A stretch of 64,000 bases of DNA from Limnoglobus roseus (GTDB taxonomy: Bacteria > Planctomycetota > Planctomycetia > Gemmatales > Gemmataceae). Location of the stretch: NCBI RefSeq assembly GCF_008254045.1, contig NZ_CP042425.1, positions 2,852,001-2,916,000 on the forward strand. Reading direction: 5' to 3'. A program made the translations under genes and the position numbers. Shown here one piece after another: positions 35,021 through 43,999 of the stretch. The first letter of the stretch is position 1. Each line of letters opens with the position of its first letter. Under the pieces are notes generated by a model. That model saw only the letters and a list, made by a program, of their open reading frames with translations, made no database searches and was not told where the DNA came from.

Positions 35021-37933
35021 ATGCGCTGGCTGCTTCTCCTCCTGTTCCTCACCCTGCTCGCCCGAGCCGCGGACAAGCCCGTCCCCACAAAGGACGCGGC
35101 CGCCGCTATGAAGGCCCCGCCCGGCTTCAACGTGACGTTGTTCGCCGGCGAACCGGACGTAGTGCAGCCGATCGCGTTCACCTTCGACGACCGCGGCCGC
35201 ATGTGGGTGGTCGAGTGCCTGAGCTACCCCAAGTGGAGGGCCGACGGCAAAGGGAATGACCGCGTCATCATTCTCGAAGACACCGACGGCGACGGCGTCC
35301 ACGACAAGAAGACCGTTGTCCTCGACAACGGCGTCAACCTGTCCGGAATCGAACTCGGCTTCGGCGGCGTCTGGCTCTGCTCCACGCCGAACCTCGTGTT
35401 CATCCCGATCAAGGACGACAAGCCGAGCGGCGAACCGCAGGTCATGCTCGACGGCTGGAACCTGAAGGATGCGAAGCACAACGCCTTCAACAGCCTCATC
35501 TGGGGCCCGGACGGCTGGCTCTACGGGTGCAACGGCATCCAGACCAAGTCATGGGTCGGTGCCCCCGGCACGCCGCAAGACAAGCGGACGTACATGGACT
35601 GCGGCGTCTGGAAGTACCACCCGACGCGGAAGGTGTTCGAGGTCGTTGCCACCGGCACGACGAACCCGTGGGGTCTCGACTTCGACGAGCACGGCGAAAT
35701 GTTCATCACCAACTGCGTGATCGACCACCTCTTCCACGTCGTGCCGGGCGGGCGCTATCAGCGGATGTACGGGCAGGACTCGAACCCATACACCTTCGGC
35801 CTGATGAGCAGTTGCGTGGACTACAAGCACTGGGCCGGCGGCCACTGGACCGAGAGCCGGGCGGACAAGAAGACCGGCGCGATCCAGAAGTCGCACGACG
35901 ATGCCGGCGGCGGCCACGCCCACAGCGGGGCGGCGATCTACCTCGGCGACAACTTCCCGAAGGAGTACCGCAACACCCTGTTCACCTGCAACATCCACGG
36001 CAATCGCCTGAACAACGACGGCCTCGAACGCACCCCGAGCGGAATGAAAGGCGTGCGGCGGCCGGACTTCCTGTTCGCCAACGACCCGTGGTTCCGCGGC
36101 ATCTGCGTGAAGCAAGGGCCGGAGGGGGCACTGTACGTGAGCGACTGGAGCGACACCGGCGAGTGCCACAACTACGACGTGGCCGACACCACCAACGGTC
36201 GCATCTACCGCGTGGCCTACGGGAAGCCGAAGAAGTTCGCGGGGGACGTGAGCACGATGCCGCTCGATGAGTTGCACAAGCTCGTCACTAGCCCGAACGA
36301 ATGGCTATCGCGGAAGGCCCGGCGGGTGCTGCAAGAGCGGTCCGTGAAGGACGGCATCGGGGTCGTTGTGAACCTGCCGGCGTACTCGCACAAGCCGGGG
36401 GCCGAGGCCGCCGACCTGCGGTTGCTGTGGGCCCACGAAGCGTGCGGACACGCTCCTGACTTCGGGGGCGACGTGGTGCAACCGCTGCTCCGAACCTGGA
36501 TCGCCCGGCGAACCGGCAGCGCGGAGGCGATGCGGAACAACACGAGCGCCGTCAAGCAAGGCACCACCCCGGCCGAGCGTGCAGGATACGCAATCGGGAT
36601 GAGCAAATTGTCGCCGAACGACTCCGATCTGTGGGCGTTCGCGCAAGGGCTGTTCAGCAACGCGGCCGACAACGCCGACGACAAGCTCACGCAACTCTAC
36701 TGGCTCGGCATCCAGCCGGCCGCCCTCGCGAAGCCGGCCGAGGCGTTGAAACTTGTCAACGCCGTCGCTATCCGCCGCGTGCGGGCGAACATCGTCCACC
36801 TCGTGCTGTCGCTGCCGAACAGCGACGCGACGAAGCAACTCGACGCCGTGTTCCCGATTCTGAAACTCGCCGACAACGACGACACGCGGCAAGACATCCT
36901 GCTCGGGATTCAACAGGCGTTCGAGGACCGCAAGAGCGTGAAGCCGCCGGCGAGTTGGCAGGACGTGTACGAGAAGCTCTCGACCGAGCGGAACCTCGCC
37001 ATCCGGGAACTCGCCGATGACATCGCCCTGAAGTTCGGCGACCAACGGGCCGTGGTGCTGCTGGCATTCCAGGGCGCGAACGACAAACTGCCGGCCGAGG
37101 ACCGCCGCCGGGCCATCGAGAAATTGCTGCCGGTGAAGCCGCAAGACTTCGCGACGACGTTGCAGAACTGGCTGACCGATCCGAAGGTCCGCGGCGTCGC
37201 CATCCGCGGGCTAGCGGGCTATTCCGATGCGACCATCCCGGCCAAGATTCTCCCGCTGTACGCCAGCCTCACGGCCGAAGAGAAGGCCGACGCCGTTCTG
37301 ACGCTCGCGGCCCGGCCAGCGTTCGCCCTCGCGCTGCTCGACGCCGTGGAGAAGGGCCAGATTCCGAAGGGCGACATCACCGCGTTCACGGCCCGGCAGA
37401 TCATCGCCCTGAACAACAAGGACGTGACGGCCAAGCTCACGACCGTCTGGGGCACGGTGAAGGCCGCGAGTGCGACGCGGGCCGAGCAGACGAAGAAGCT
37501 CAAGGCCCTGCTGACGCCAGACTACTTGAAGGCCGCCGACGCGACCCGCGGCAAGACGCTGTTCACGAAGAGTTGCGCCACCTGCCACAAGTTGTTCGGC
37601 GAGGGCGGCGACGTGGGGCCGGAACTCACCGGCAGTCAGCGTGGCGTCCTCGACTACGTGCTGGAGAACGTCCTCGACCCGAACGCGGTGGTGCCGTTCG
37701 ACTACAAGATGGTGCAGTTCAACCTGCTCGACGGCCGCGTGGTGACGGGGTTGGTGAAGAAGGAGACGGCCCAATCGGTGACGGTGCGGACGGCCAACGA
37801 GCAGATCGTGATCGCGAAGGAAGACATCGAGAAGCGGACGCCGACGAACAACTCGGTGATGCCGGAAGGGTTGTTCGACTCGCTGAAGGACGAGGAGATT
37901 CGGGACTTGGTCGCGTACTTGCAGAAGAAGTAA
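35021..37933 (+). CDS. PVC-type dehydrogenase-like protein with C-terminal CxxCH heme domain
   Basis: 970 aa from ATG at 35021. Signal peptide MRWLLLLLFLTLLARA. A six-bladed propeller-type domain (about 25-420; DDRGRMWVVECLSYPKW, NPWGLDFDEHGEMFITNCVID, GGHAHSGAAIYLGDNFP) resembles the PVC membrane-bound dehydrogenase domain. HEAT-like helices follow (430-830). The C-terminal c-type heme motif is CATCH (852-856) in KSCATCHKLFGEGGDVGPEL, with KNQ-type ligand partners not certain. These large periplasmic proteins are typical of planctomycetes and are thought to oxidise carbohydrates or related compounds and pass electrons to the chain. The substrate is unknown. Confidence 0.87.
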   Translation: MRWLLLLLFLTLLARAADKPVPTKDAAAAMKAPPGFNVTLFAGEPDVVQPIAFTFDDRGRMWVVECLSYPKWRADGKGNDRVIILEDTDGDGVHDKKTVVLDNGVNLSGIELGFGGVWLCSTPNLVFIPIKDDKPSGEPQVMLDGWNLKDAKHNAFNSLIWGPDGWLYGCNGIQTKSWVGAPGTPQDKRTYMDCGVWKYHPTRKVFEVVATGTTNPWGLDFDEHGEMFITNCVIDHLFHVVPGGRYQRMYGQDSNPYTFGLMSSCVDYKHWAGGHWTESRADKKTGAIQKSHDDAGGGHAHSGAAIYLGDNFPKEYRNTLFTCNIHGNRLNNDGLERTPSGMKGVRRPDFLFANDPWFRGICVKQGPEGALYVSDWSDTGECHNYDVADTTNGRIYRVAYGKPKKFAGDVSTMPLDELHKLVTSPNEWLSRKARRVLQERSVKDGIGVVVNLPAYSHKPGAEAADLRLLWAHEACGHAPDFGGDVVQPLLRTWIARRTGSAEAMRNNTSAVKQGTTPAERAGYAIGMSKLSPNDSDLWAFAQGLFSNAADNADDKLTQLYWLGIQPAALAKPAEALKLVNAVAIRRVRANIVHLVLSLPNSDATKQLDAVFPILKLADNDDTRQDILLGIQQAFEDRKSVKPPASWQDVYEKLSTERNLAIRELADDIALKFGDQRAVVLLAFQGANDKLPAEDRRRAIEKLLPVKPQDFATTLQNWLTDPKVRGVAIRGLAGYSDATIPAKILPLYASLTAEEKADAVLTLAARPAFALALLDAVEKGQIPKGDITAFTARQIIALNNKDVTAKLTTVWGTVKAASATRAEQTKKLKALLTPDYLKAADATRGKTLFTKSCATCHKLFGEGGDVGPELTGSQRGVLDYVLENVLDPNAVVPFDYKMVQFNLLDGRVVTGLVKKETAQSVTVRTANEQIVIAKEDIEKRTPTNNSVMPEGLFDSLKDEEIRDLVAYLQKK

Positions 37934-37940
37934 TACGAGT

Positions 37941-38035
37941 TGTAGCCGCAGGCTTTAGCCTGCGAGAGACTCCCGCCCACGGGTATCTGTCGCCCGTGGA
38001 CGGGAGTCTCTCGCAGGCTAAAGCCTGCGGCTACA
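37941..38035. repeat. Perfect 35-bp inverted repeat with inner 7-bp extension
   Basis: Arms 37941-37975 and 38001-38035 are exact reverse complements. One mismatch (37976/38000) is followed by seven more pairs (37977-37983 with 37993-37999) and a 9-nt loop, giving a 42-pair structure. Each arm also folds on itself (CGCAGGC-TTTA-GCCTGCG). It lies between two convergent genes and could stop transcription from both sides. Confidence 0.93.
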
Positions 38036-38049
38036 TTCTTCGGAGCAGC

Positions 38050-38358
38050 TCAAGCCTTCGCTTTGTTCTTCGCCCGCGTCGCGGCGGCCTTCTTGGCCGT
38101 CGCCGACTTCGCAGCCGCCGGTCGGGCGGCCGATGCCGCTCCGCCTTTCGCCCCACCCTTCTTCGCCGGGGCCTTGTTCGTCGCTTTGCCGCGGCCGGAG
38201 CCGCTCTTCTTACCGCCGCCGTCGATCTTGTTCACCGTGGCCCACGCGCGGGCCTCGGCCTCTTTCTTCGGCACGCCATTCTTCTCGTAGCCTTCCTCGA
38301 TGTGTTCGGCTTGCCGCTTCTGCTTGTCGGTGTACTTGTTCTTGTCACCCTGTGGCAT
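38050..38358 (-). CDS. Small basic protein, plasmid-stabilisation-like annotation group
   Basis: 102 aa from ATG at 38356-38358. The N-terminal half matches a widespread small family: MPQGDKNKYTDKQKRQAEHI, then EEGYEKNGVPKKEAEARAWA and TVNKIDGGGKKSGSGRG. The C-terminal half is a Lys/Ala-rich tail like those of histone-H1-like or DNA-binding proteins (PAAAKSATAKKAAATRAKNK). Homologs are often labelled plasmid stabilisation protein, a label without experimental support that I know of. Nucleic acid binding is likely from charge. Confidence 0.7.
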   Translation of the reverse strand: MPQGDKNKYTDKQKRQAEHIEEGYEKNGVPKKEAEARAWATVNKIDGGGKKSGSGRGKATNKAPAKKGGAKGGAASAARPAAAKSATAKKAAATRAKNKAKA

Positions 38359-38435
38359 GACTCGGCCCTCGCGTCGGAGTGGTTCGGATCGGGCGAACCG
38401 CACTCCACTCACGACGCAAGTTCCTTGCCGTTCGC

Positions 38436-40511
38436 TCAGTCGAAGGCCAGCGCGATCGCTTCCTTCGCCGTTGCGATCGGCCGCACGTCGATGGCGTTCC
38501 GCACGTCGTCGGGAAGTTGTGGGATGACGTTCGCGTTACCCGCGGAGATGAGCACCGTCTTCCGACCCGCACGCACGGCGGCCGCGATCTTGTGGAGCAA
38601 CCCGCCGACCGGTCCGACCTCGCCGTGCAGGGCGACTTCGCCGCTGAACGCGAACCCCGGCTTGATCGGCCGGTTCGTGAGGGCCGACACCATCCCCACC
38701 AGGAATGCCAGTCCCGCCGACGGGCCGTCCTTCGGCTCCGCGATCTTCACGAGGTGCACCGCGAGCGACTGCGTTTTTAGCCGCTGTTCGGGGATGTTCA
38801 ACTCGCGGAAGTTCGCGCGGATGAGGTTGTACACCGCCTGGATCGAATCCTTCAGCGTGCGGCCGTGCAAGCCGGTGACGGTCACGCCGGTGCCGCCGTT
38901 GATCGCGGACACTTGAATCAGGATCGTGTCGCCGCCGTACTCGCGGTCGCCGCGGGTCAGCACCGCCAGCCCGGTCGCGGCCCCGACCACGGCCTCGGTG
39001 TTCAGCCGGTCTACCGTCACCTCGGCCGCCCGCGGCTTCAAGTCCTCGGCCGTGTGCGACGGCACGGCCGCCGGTGCGATCAGTCGCGACTTGAACTCGC
39101 CGGGGGCCAGCGCGCACAACTGCTGGTGCACCCGCTGCCGAAGTTCGCTGGCGAACGTCACGACATCCAGCAGTTCCTCGGCAGTCCACTTCCCATCGGG
39201 GTGCAGCAGCTTCAACAACCCGGACGCCAGCCGTTCGACGGCGACCTGATCGCGCCGCGTCAGCCCGGCGTGCATCGGTACGCCCCGCACCGCGTCGCCG
39301 AACGACTCGTCGCGGAGTCGCACGAGCACCTCGCCGAAATAGTCGGTGACGAACCCGACGCCGGTAGCCACCGAGCCGGGCGTGATCTTCGGCACCTCCC
39401 AGCCGGGCAGGTAGCCGTGCATGCGGTCGTGGAAGGCGCTGTCGATGATCGCCTCCGGCAGCGGTTCGAGCAGGTGGGCGTACTTCGGGTGCGGCTGCGT
39501 GCCCTCCACGTCGAGGTTGCCGGCGAACACCAAGCCCGCGTCGGCGGCGAACCCGAGCGACCCACGGCTGAAGTGCCCGCTCTCCATGTAGTCCTTCAGC
39601 GTGGACACCGTCTCGTCGCCGTCGCCGAAGGTCGTGTGCGCGATCTCGTCGAAGACGACGACCTTCCGCGTACCGAGGATGCCGACCTGCTTGGTGTTCA
39701 GGTTCACGAACAGGTTGGCCGGCGTCGTCTTGCCGCCGGACACGGTGAATACCCGCGGCGACAGGTTCCGCAGCAGGAACGTCTTGCCCGTCTGCCGGGG
39801 GCCGAGTTCGATGAGGTTGATGTTCCGTTCGACGAGCGGAACCATGCGCGTGAACAGGAGGAGGCGCGTGCGGCGGTCGGGGAAGGCGGCGGCCGCGTAC
39901 CCGGCCGATTGCAGCATGAGGCCGGCCCACTCATCGGTGGTGAACTGTGCCCGCGACGCTTTGAACGCGGCCACGTCCGGCGGCCCGACCTGAAACGGCG
40001 TGAACGCGCTCAGTTCGTTCGGCGCACCCGCATCGGTTTCCGGGGCGTACTTCACCTTCACCGTGCCCCACAGCCCGCCGAGCAAGAGGCCGGGATGTTG
40101 TTCGGTGATGCTCGCCGGGACCCGGACGTTGTTGTCCGCAAGGGCCGGCACCCGTGCCCACCGCTGCCCGCCGCGGAGGTCGATCCGCACTTCGACGTTG
40201 TCGATGAGCGTGACTTCGCCGCGGGAGAGCAGCTTCTCCTTCAGCAACTCGCGGTGTTCCAAGTCCGGCAGCAGATCGCGAATCTTGGTCTGAATGTTGG
40301 CTAGATCGGCCTGCCAGGTGTCTGGCTTGACGTACTTGGCGATGAGGTATTCCGACACGTACCGCGGCAACCTGTGGAACGCCGACGACGCGGCCAGCGA
40401 CTTCACGACGACCTTGTCGCCGAGCAGCGCGTGGGCCTTCTTGTCGAGTTCGGTCAACGGGTGGTCGTCAAAGAGGGACGGCGGCTTAGCGTCGGGCATG
40501 GGTGTACTCAC
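38436..40511 (-). CDS. brxL: BrxL-like AAA+/Lon-protease domain protein (stand-alone)
   Basis: 691 aa from GTG at 40509-40511; ATG at 40499 is an alternative, and neither has a clear ribosome binding site. The first 190 residues form an N-terminal DNA-binding-type region (FDDHPLTELDKKAHALLGDK, KVVVKSLAASSAFHRLPRYV). The AAA+ core has Walker A GPRQTGKT (237-244) and Walker B VVVFDE (Asp288, Glu289). The C-terminal Lon-like domain carries Ser598 in PKDGPSAG and Lys641 in GGLLHKIAAA, an intact Ser-Lys dyad. This is the BREX protein BrxL, but no pglX, pglZ, brxC, brxA or brxB lies in the window. The upstream gene on the same strand encodes a TerB/HhH protein. Confidence 0.88.
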   Translation of the reverse strand: MSTPMPDAKPPSLFDDHPLTELDKKAHALLGDKVVVKSLAASSAFHRLPRYVSEYLIAKYVKPDTWQADLANIQTKIRDLLPDLEHRELLKEKLLSRGEVTLIDNVEVRIDLRGGQRWARVPALADNNVRVPASITEQHPGLLLGGLWGTVKVKYAPETDAGAPNELSAFTPFQVGPPDVAAFKASRAQFTTDEWAGLMLQSAGYAAAAFPDRRTRLLLFTRMVPLVERNINLIELGPRQTGKTFLLRNLSPRVFTVSGGKTTPANLFVNLNTKQVGILGTRKVVVFDEIAHTTFGDGDETVSTLKDYMESGHFSRGSLGFAADAGLVFAGNLDVEGTQPHPKYAHLLEPLPEAIIDSAFHDRMHGYLPGWEVPKITPGSVATGVGFVTDYFGEVLVRLRDESFGDAVRGVPMHAGLTRRDQVAVERLASGLLKLLHPDGKWTAEELLDVVTFASELRQRVHQQLCALAPGEFKSRLIAPAAVPSHTAEDLKPRAAEVTVDRLNTEAVVGAATGLAVLTRGDREYGGDTILIQVSAINGGTGVTVTGLHGRTLKDSIQAVYNLIRANFRELNIPEQRLKTQSLAVHLVKIAEPKDGPSAGLAFLVGMVSALTNRPIKPGFAFSGEVALHGEVGPVGGLLHKIAAAVRAGRKTVLISAGNANVIPQLPDDVRNAIDVRPIATAKEAIALAFD

Positions 40512-40565
40512 GGGAGTGTTGTGTCGATGTATTCCCGCGGAACGGGGACGCCAGCGGCGGCCCGC

Positions 40566-40584
40566 GGTCGGCCGTTGGCCGACC
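40566..40584. repeat. 8-bp hairpin between the TerB and BrxL-like genes
   Basis: Arms 40566-40573 and 40577-40584 (GGTCGGCC/GGCCGACC) pair around GTT, in the 94-bp gap. No T-run follows on the minus strand, so it may weaken rather than stop transcription into the BrxL-like gene. Confidence 0.45.
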
Positions 40585-40605
40585 CGCTACGCGGAATGAA
40601 TCAGT

Positions 40606-42159
40606 CTACCCAAAGATGTCGTCAAGGTCGGGATTGTGCCGGATGTCGCTCGGCGGGGGCGGGGCGGCCGGCGGGTCGAGCGGCACGCCGAACGGTGCGA
40701 TTAGCGACTCGGCAGCGGCCCGCAGGTCGGTGCGCTTCTTCTCGGCCATTGTCGCGAACTCGGGACCAATCGCGGCGGCTTTCGCCGGATCGGCACGTTC
40801 GAACAGCAGCGTGAACCGGCGGCGGATCAACTCGGCTGACAGGTCCACGCCGGCTTCAATCTCCAGAACCCGCCGCGAGTCGGGTGCGGCGACGGGGGAC
40901 GGGGCCAGAGGTTTGATCGGTTCGGAGGCAGGCGACTTCGGGGGCGGCAAGGTTTCGACGCCGAGGCCGACCGCGAGGCGGTCGAGCAGTTCATTCTCTT
41001 GGCGGTTCCGCTTTCCACTGGCATCGGCGATCTTGACGGCCGCGAGGTAGAGGGCTTTCTGCTCGGTCGGCGTCGTTTGACGGATCACGTTCGCGAGGGC
41101 AACGGCTTCCAGCGGAATTGACTTCTCGGTCACCTCGATCATCGGGTCGATGTGCCGGGCCAAGACGGCATCGTGGCTGAACAGCGATGCGAGGAACTCC
41201 CGCACGGCCACCCGTTCGGCCTTCGCGATGCGGCCGTCGGCCTTTGCGATCATTAGGCCGAATCCGGCGAGCGTCCGCAGTTTCAGCAACTCGGAGTGTT
41301 CGCTTCCGGGCTGGTGCGCGACGCCCGACGACCCCAGGGCTTGTGCGAACAAATCGACGGGCTTTGGAGCAGTCTTCGGAATCGCGGGCGGTGGCACGCG
41401 CGGCGGGGCGAGCGGACCGACGGGCGTCGGCTTCGCCGCGAGGGGAACGTTCACCGGCACCGGAATGGGCGGCGGGACCGGTGTCACGGCCAAAGGCGAA
41501 ATCGTCGCGACCGGAGCGGCGGGTACTTCCGGAAGTTCGATGGGCTCATCGCCGTGTTGGAGGAAGTGTGCCCAGGTGATCGTCTGCGCAACTTGGGCGT
41601 GCGGCTTTAGCGCGTCGAGGTCGGCCGACAATGCCGCGAGCTTCGCGTTCCGGGCGGCCGTCTCGGTTTGCTCGTGCTGTTCGGCCCGCTGGAGATACTG
41701 CTGAAACTCGCGGCCCTTCGGACAGTCGCTCGCGTCGAAGCGGTGGCGGGCTTCCGCGAGCAGTTCCTTCACCGCCGATTTTACGTCCGCCGTCCGCGAC
41801 GGGCCGAAGCCGGCAAGGTTGTGGAACGGGTAGTCGATCAGGTCGGCGAGCGTTCGCAGGCCGGCGCTTCGCAGCCGGTCCACGGTGCCCGGCCCGATAC
41901 CCGTGAACTGCTGAACGGCCGCGGCCGGGATACTCGCGAGGTGTTCGCCGAAGAGTCGCCGTTCAACCGTTGCGTGGTTGGAAGGCGTGACCGCATTGCG
42001 AAGGGCGTGGTACTCGCGCGTCAGTTCGGCGGTCCGTCGGAGGACGCGGGTTCGCCACTGAGCGGCCGGCGTGCGGCGGAACTTCCGGTACGAGTACGTG
42101 CCCCACGCCGTTACGGCGACGATCGGTACGACCACCACGAGCACAAAGCACGTCCACAC
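40606..42159 (-). CDS. Membrane protein with tandem helix-hairpin-helix and TerB domains
   Basis: 517 aa from GTG at 42157-42159, after GAGAGG; an upstream in-frame codon gives a less plausible start. One N-terminal helix (CFVLVVVVPIVAVTAWGTYS). Two helix-hairpin-helix motifs (77-134; FTGIGPGTVDRLRSAGLRTL and LAGFGPSRTADVKSAV) imply DNA binding. A coiled stretch, then a Pro-rich linker (208-268). A TerB-like domain (about 291-403; LRTLAGFGLMIAKADGRIAK) has the ADG-x-I metal-type turn. A second TerB-like or helical domain may lie at the end. It is upstream of and likely co-transcribed with the BrxL-like gene. Confidence 0.78.
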   Translation of the reverse strand: MWTCFVLVVVVPIVAVTAWGTYSYRKFRRTPAAQWRTRVLRRTAELTREYHALRNAVTPSNHATVERRLFGEHLASIPAAAVQQFTGIGPGTVDRLRSAGLRTLADLIDYPFHNLAGFGPSRTADVKSAVKELLAEARHRFDASDCPKGREFQQYLQRAEQHEQTETAARNAKLAALSADLDALKPHAQVAQTITWAHFLQHGDEPIELPEVPAAPVATISPLAVTPVPPPIPVPVNVPLAAKPTPVGPLAPPRVPPPAIPKTAPKPVDLFAQALGSSGVAHQPGSEHSELLKLRTLAGFGLMIAKADGRIAKAERVAVREFLASLFSHDAVLARHIDPMIEVTEKSIPLEAVALANVIRQTTPTEQKALYLAAVKIADASGKRNRQENELLDRLAVGLGVETLPPPKSPASEPIKPLAPSPVAAPDSRRVLEIEAGVDLSAELIRRRFTLLFERADPAKAAAIGPEFATMAEKKRTDLRAAAESLIAPFGVPLDPPAAPPPPSDIRHNPDLDDIFG

Positions 42160-42346
42160 GGCCGATGACCTCTCCGGTTGCAACCCTTCGAGCTTATCAC
42201 AGCCAGTGTACGGGCCGGAGAAAATCCCGCCGCGGGCGGTTCGCGACGGCGTTGGGAAAGATGGTTGCACCGGGTCCAGAGTCTGTCGCCCGTTCTACCA
42301 CGCCCGGGGTGAACGACGGGGCGAAGAAAAGTTCCTGAGCGTTCAC

Positions 42347-42386
42347 AAAAATCGAAGGCCGCCGCTCGTCCCGAGCGGCGGCCTTC
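42347..42386 (-). terminator. Rho-independent terminator, minus strand
   Basis: A perfect 14-bp stem (42354-42367 with 42373-42386), 5-nt loop. On the minus strand it is followed by GATTTTTG. It ends transcription of the small membrane-protein gene and insulates the TerB/BrxL-like unit. Confidence 0.85.
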
Positions 42387-42468
42387 TCATTGATGGGTGG
42401 ATCGGTCCGAAATAAAACGCCGAGTCAAGTTGACGGGGCGAAGGTTGTCAGGACTATCATGACTTCGC

Positions 42469-42846
42469 TTAGCGACTGAAGGCTTCGCCGCGGTCCGACC
42501 CTCGTTCGATGCGGTCTGAGCCGGCCACCTTCACGAGTTTGTTGTAAACGCCCAGCAACAGGAACGGGGCTGCCCACTGTCCGACGAACAACGCACCGTG
42601 TTTATTGCCGGCCGCCCCGAGGGCGAGCGAGGCGACCATCGACGCGCCGGCCGCCCACAGGAACGTGTCCGACGGCAGTTGGGCCGTGTACTCTTCGATG
42701 CCGCGGGCGATCGGGCCTTCGCGGTGGCGTTCCGGCTCACTGCCCTTCCGGCTCACGTTATCCAGCGTTCCCTTCACCGTGTCCTTGACGGCGTTCGCAC
42801 TGTCTTTGACAGCGTTCACGCTGCGTTGCAGGGTTCCCGAGTCCAT
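42469..42846 (-). CDS. Small membrane protein of unknown function
   Basis: 125 aa. ATG at 42844-42846, eight bases after AAGGAGATGG. The N-terminal part is an amphipathic, coiled-coil-like repeat (VNAVKDSANAVKDTVKGTLD). Two hydrophobic helices follow (FLWAAGASMVASLALGAAG and ALFVGQWAAPFLLLGVYNKL). The tail is charged. No family recognised; such small proteins in planctomycetes are usually labelled hypothetical. It is a single-gene unit bounded by a strong terminator. Confidence 0.7.
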   Translation of the reverse strand: MDSGTLQRSVNAVKDSANAVKDTVKGTLDNVSRKGSEPERHREGPIARGIEEYTAQLPSDTFLWAAGASMVASLALGAAGNKHGALFVGQWAAPFLLLGVYNKLVKVAGSDRIERGSDRGEAFSR

Positions 42847-42920
42847 GATTCCATCTCCTTGAAGTCGAAGTTCGGGCTACCCTGATCCACGCACCTTCGG
42901 TGCCAGAACGCCCCGCGCCC

Positions 42921-43778
42921 TCACCACCCGCCGGATGCTTGGGCCGTGGCGAGTTCCCGGTCTTCGAAGCCGTCGTAACTCCGCGGCGGCCGCCAGTCGT
43001 TGCGGGCCATCCGCTCACCGAACTCGGCGAGGTTCTCGACCACGACCTCCGGCCGGTAGGCGTACTTCACCAGGTCGTCCCGTCGCGTGCCGCCGCTGAG
43101 AACAAGGACGGTGTGGAAGCCGAGTTGCACGCCGCCGACGATGTCGGTTTCCATCGTGTCGCCGATCATCGTTGTCTCGTCGGTGGACAGCCCGAGTTCC
43201 TTGCGTGCGGCCCGCATCATCACCGGGCTGGGCTTGCCGACGCTGAACGCCTTCACGCCGGTCGCGAGTTCGAGCATCGCTACCATCGCCCCGCAGCCGG
43301 GCCGCACGCCGCCGTTCTGCGTCGGGCAATTCGGATCGAGGTTGGTCGCGATCAGCATCGCCCCGTTGTGGACCATCCGCGTGGCCGTCTCTACGAGTTC
43401 GAGGTTGAACGTCCGGCCCTCGCCGACCACGACGTAATCCGGATCGTGGTCCACGACCGCGTACCCGTTCTGGTGCAAGGCCGTCAGCAGCCCGCCTTCG
43501 CCGATGACGAACGCCGTGCCGTCGGGCTTTTGCTGCGCGAGGAAGCGGGCGGTGGCCATTGCGCTCGTGAAGACGTGTTGTTCCTCCACGTCGATGCCCA
43601 TGCGGGATAGCTTCGCGACCACGTCCCGCCGCGTGCGCTGGCTGTTGTTCGTCAGGAAGCGGAACGGGATGTCCCGTTCGCGCAGTTGCCGCACGAACTC
43701 GCCCGCCCCGGGCAGTAGTTCCGGGCCGCGGTACAACACGCCGTCCATGTCAATGAGGAAGCCGAACTTGTCGCTCAT
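42921..43778 (-). CDS. HAD-IIA family sugar phosphatase (NagD-like)
   Basis: 285 aa. HAD motif I is LIDMDGVLYRG with Asp10 and Asp12 as nucleophile and acid/base. Motif II is LTNNS, motif III Lys is in VGKPSP, motif IV is IGDTMETDI. The C2-type cap lies between motifs II and III and contains FNLELVETATRMVHNGAMLI. This is the NagD/phosphoglycolate-phosphatase-like group, cytosolic enzymes that dephosphorylate sugar phosphates or nucleotides. Exact substrate cannot be told from the sequence. Start ATG at 43776-43778. Confidence 0.88.
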   Translation of the reverse strand: MSDKFGFLIDMDGVLYRGPELLPGAGEFVRQLRERDIPFRFLTNNSQRTRRDVVAKLSRMGIDVEEQHVFTSAMATARFLAQQKPDGTAFVIGEGGLLTALHQNGYAVVDHDPDYVVVGEGRTFNLELVETATRMVHNGAMLIATNLDPNCPTQNGGVRPGCGAMVAMLELATGVKAFSVGKPSPVMMRAARKELGLSTDETTMIGDTMETDIVGGVQLGFHTVLVLSGGTRRDDLVKYAYRPEVVVENLAEFGERMARNDWRPPRSYDGFEDRELATAQASGGW

Positions 43779-43999
43779 GGTTCAGAAAAACCTGTGGTGG
43801 AAACATCGACGGCGGATGGGAGGACCGTCGATTCGAACATTACTTGAGAGGTAAGGCACGTGACATTAGCAGATAGCGTGCCAGAATCGAGGGAGCGAAA
43901 ATCGGCTGGAAAAGCAGGCATTCCACGAACCGACGGCGTGGGTCCGTGCCCAAATGTTGGGCATTCGGCCGGTCGGCAAGGCGGTATTCGATGAACGCT

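Noticed and set aside
38436..40511. A complete BREX system
   Set aside because: No methylase, PglZ, BrxC or BrxA/B gene is in the window; only the BrxL-like protein is present.
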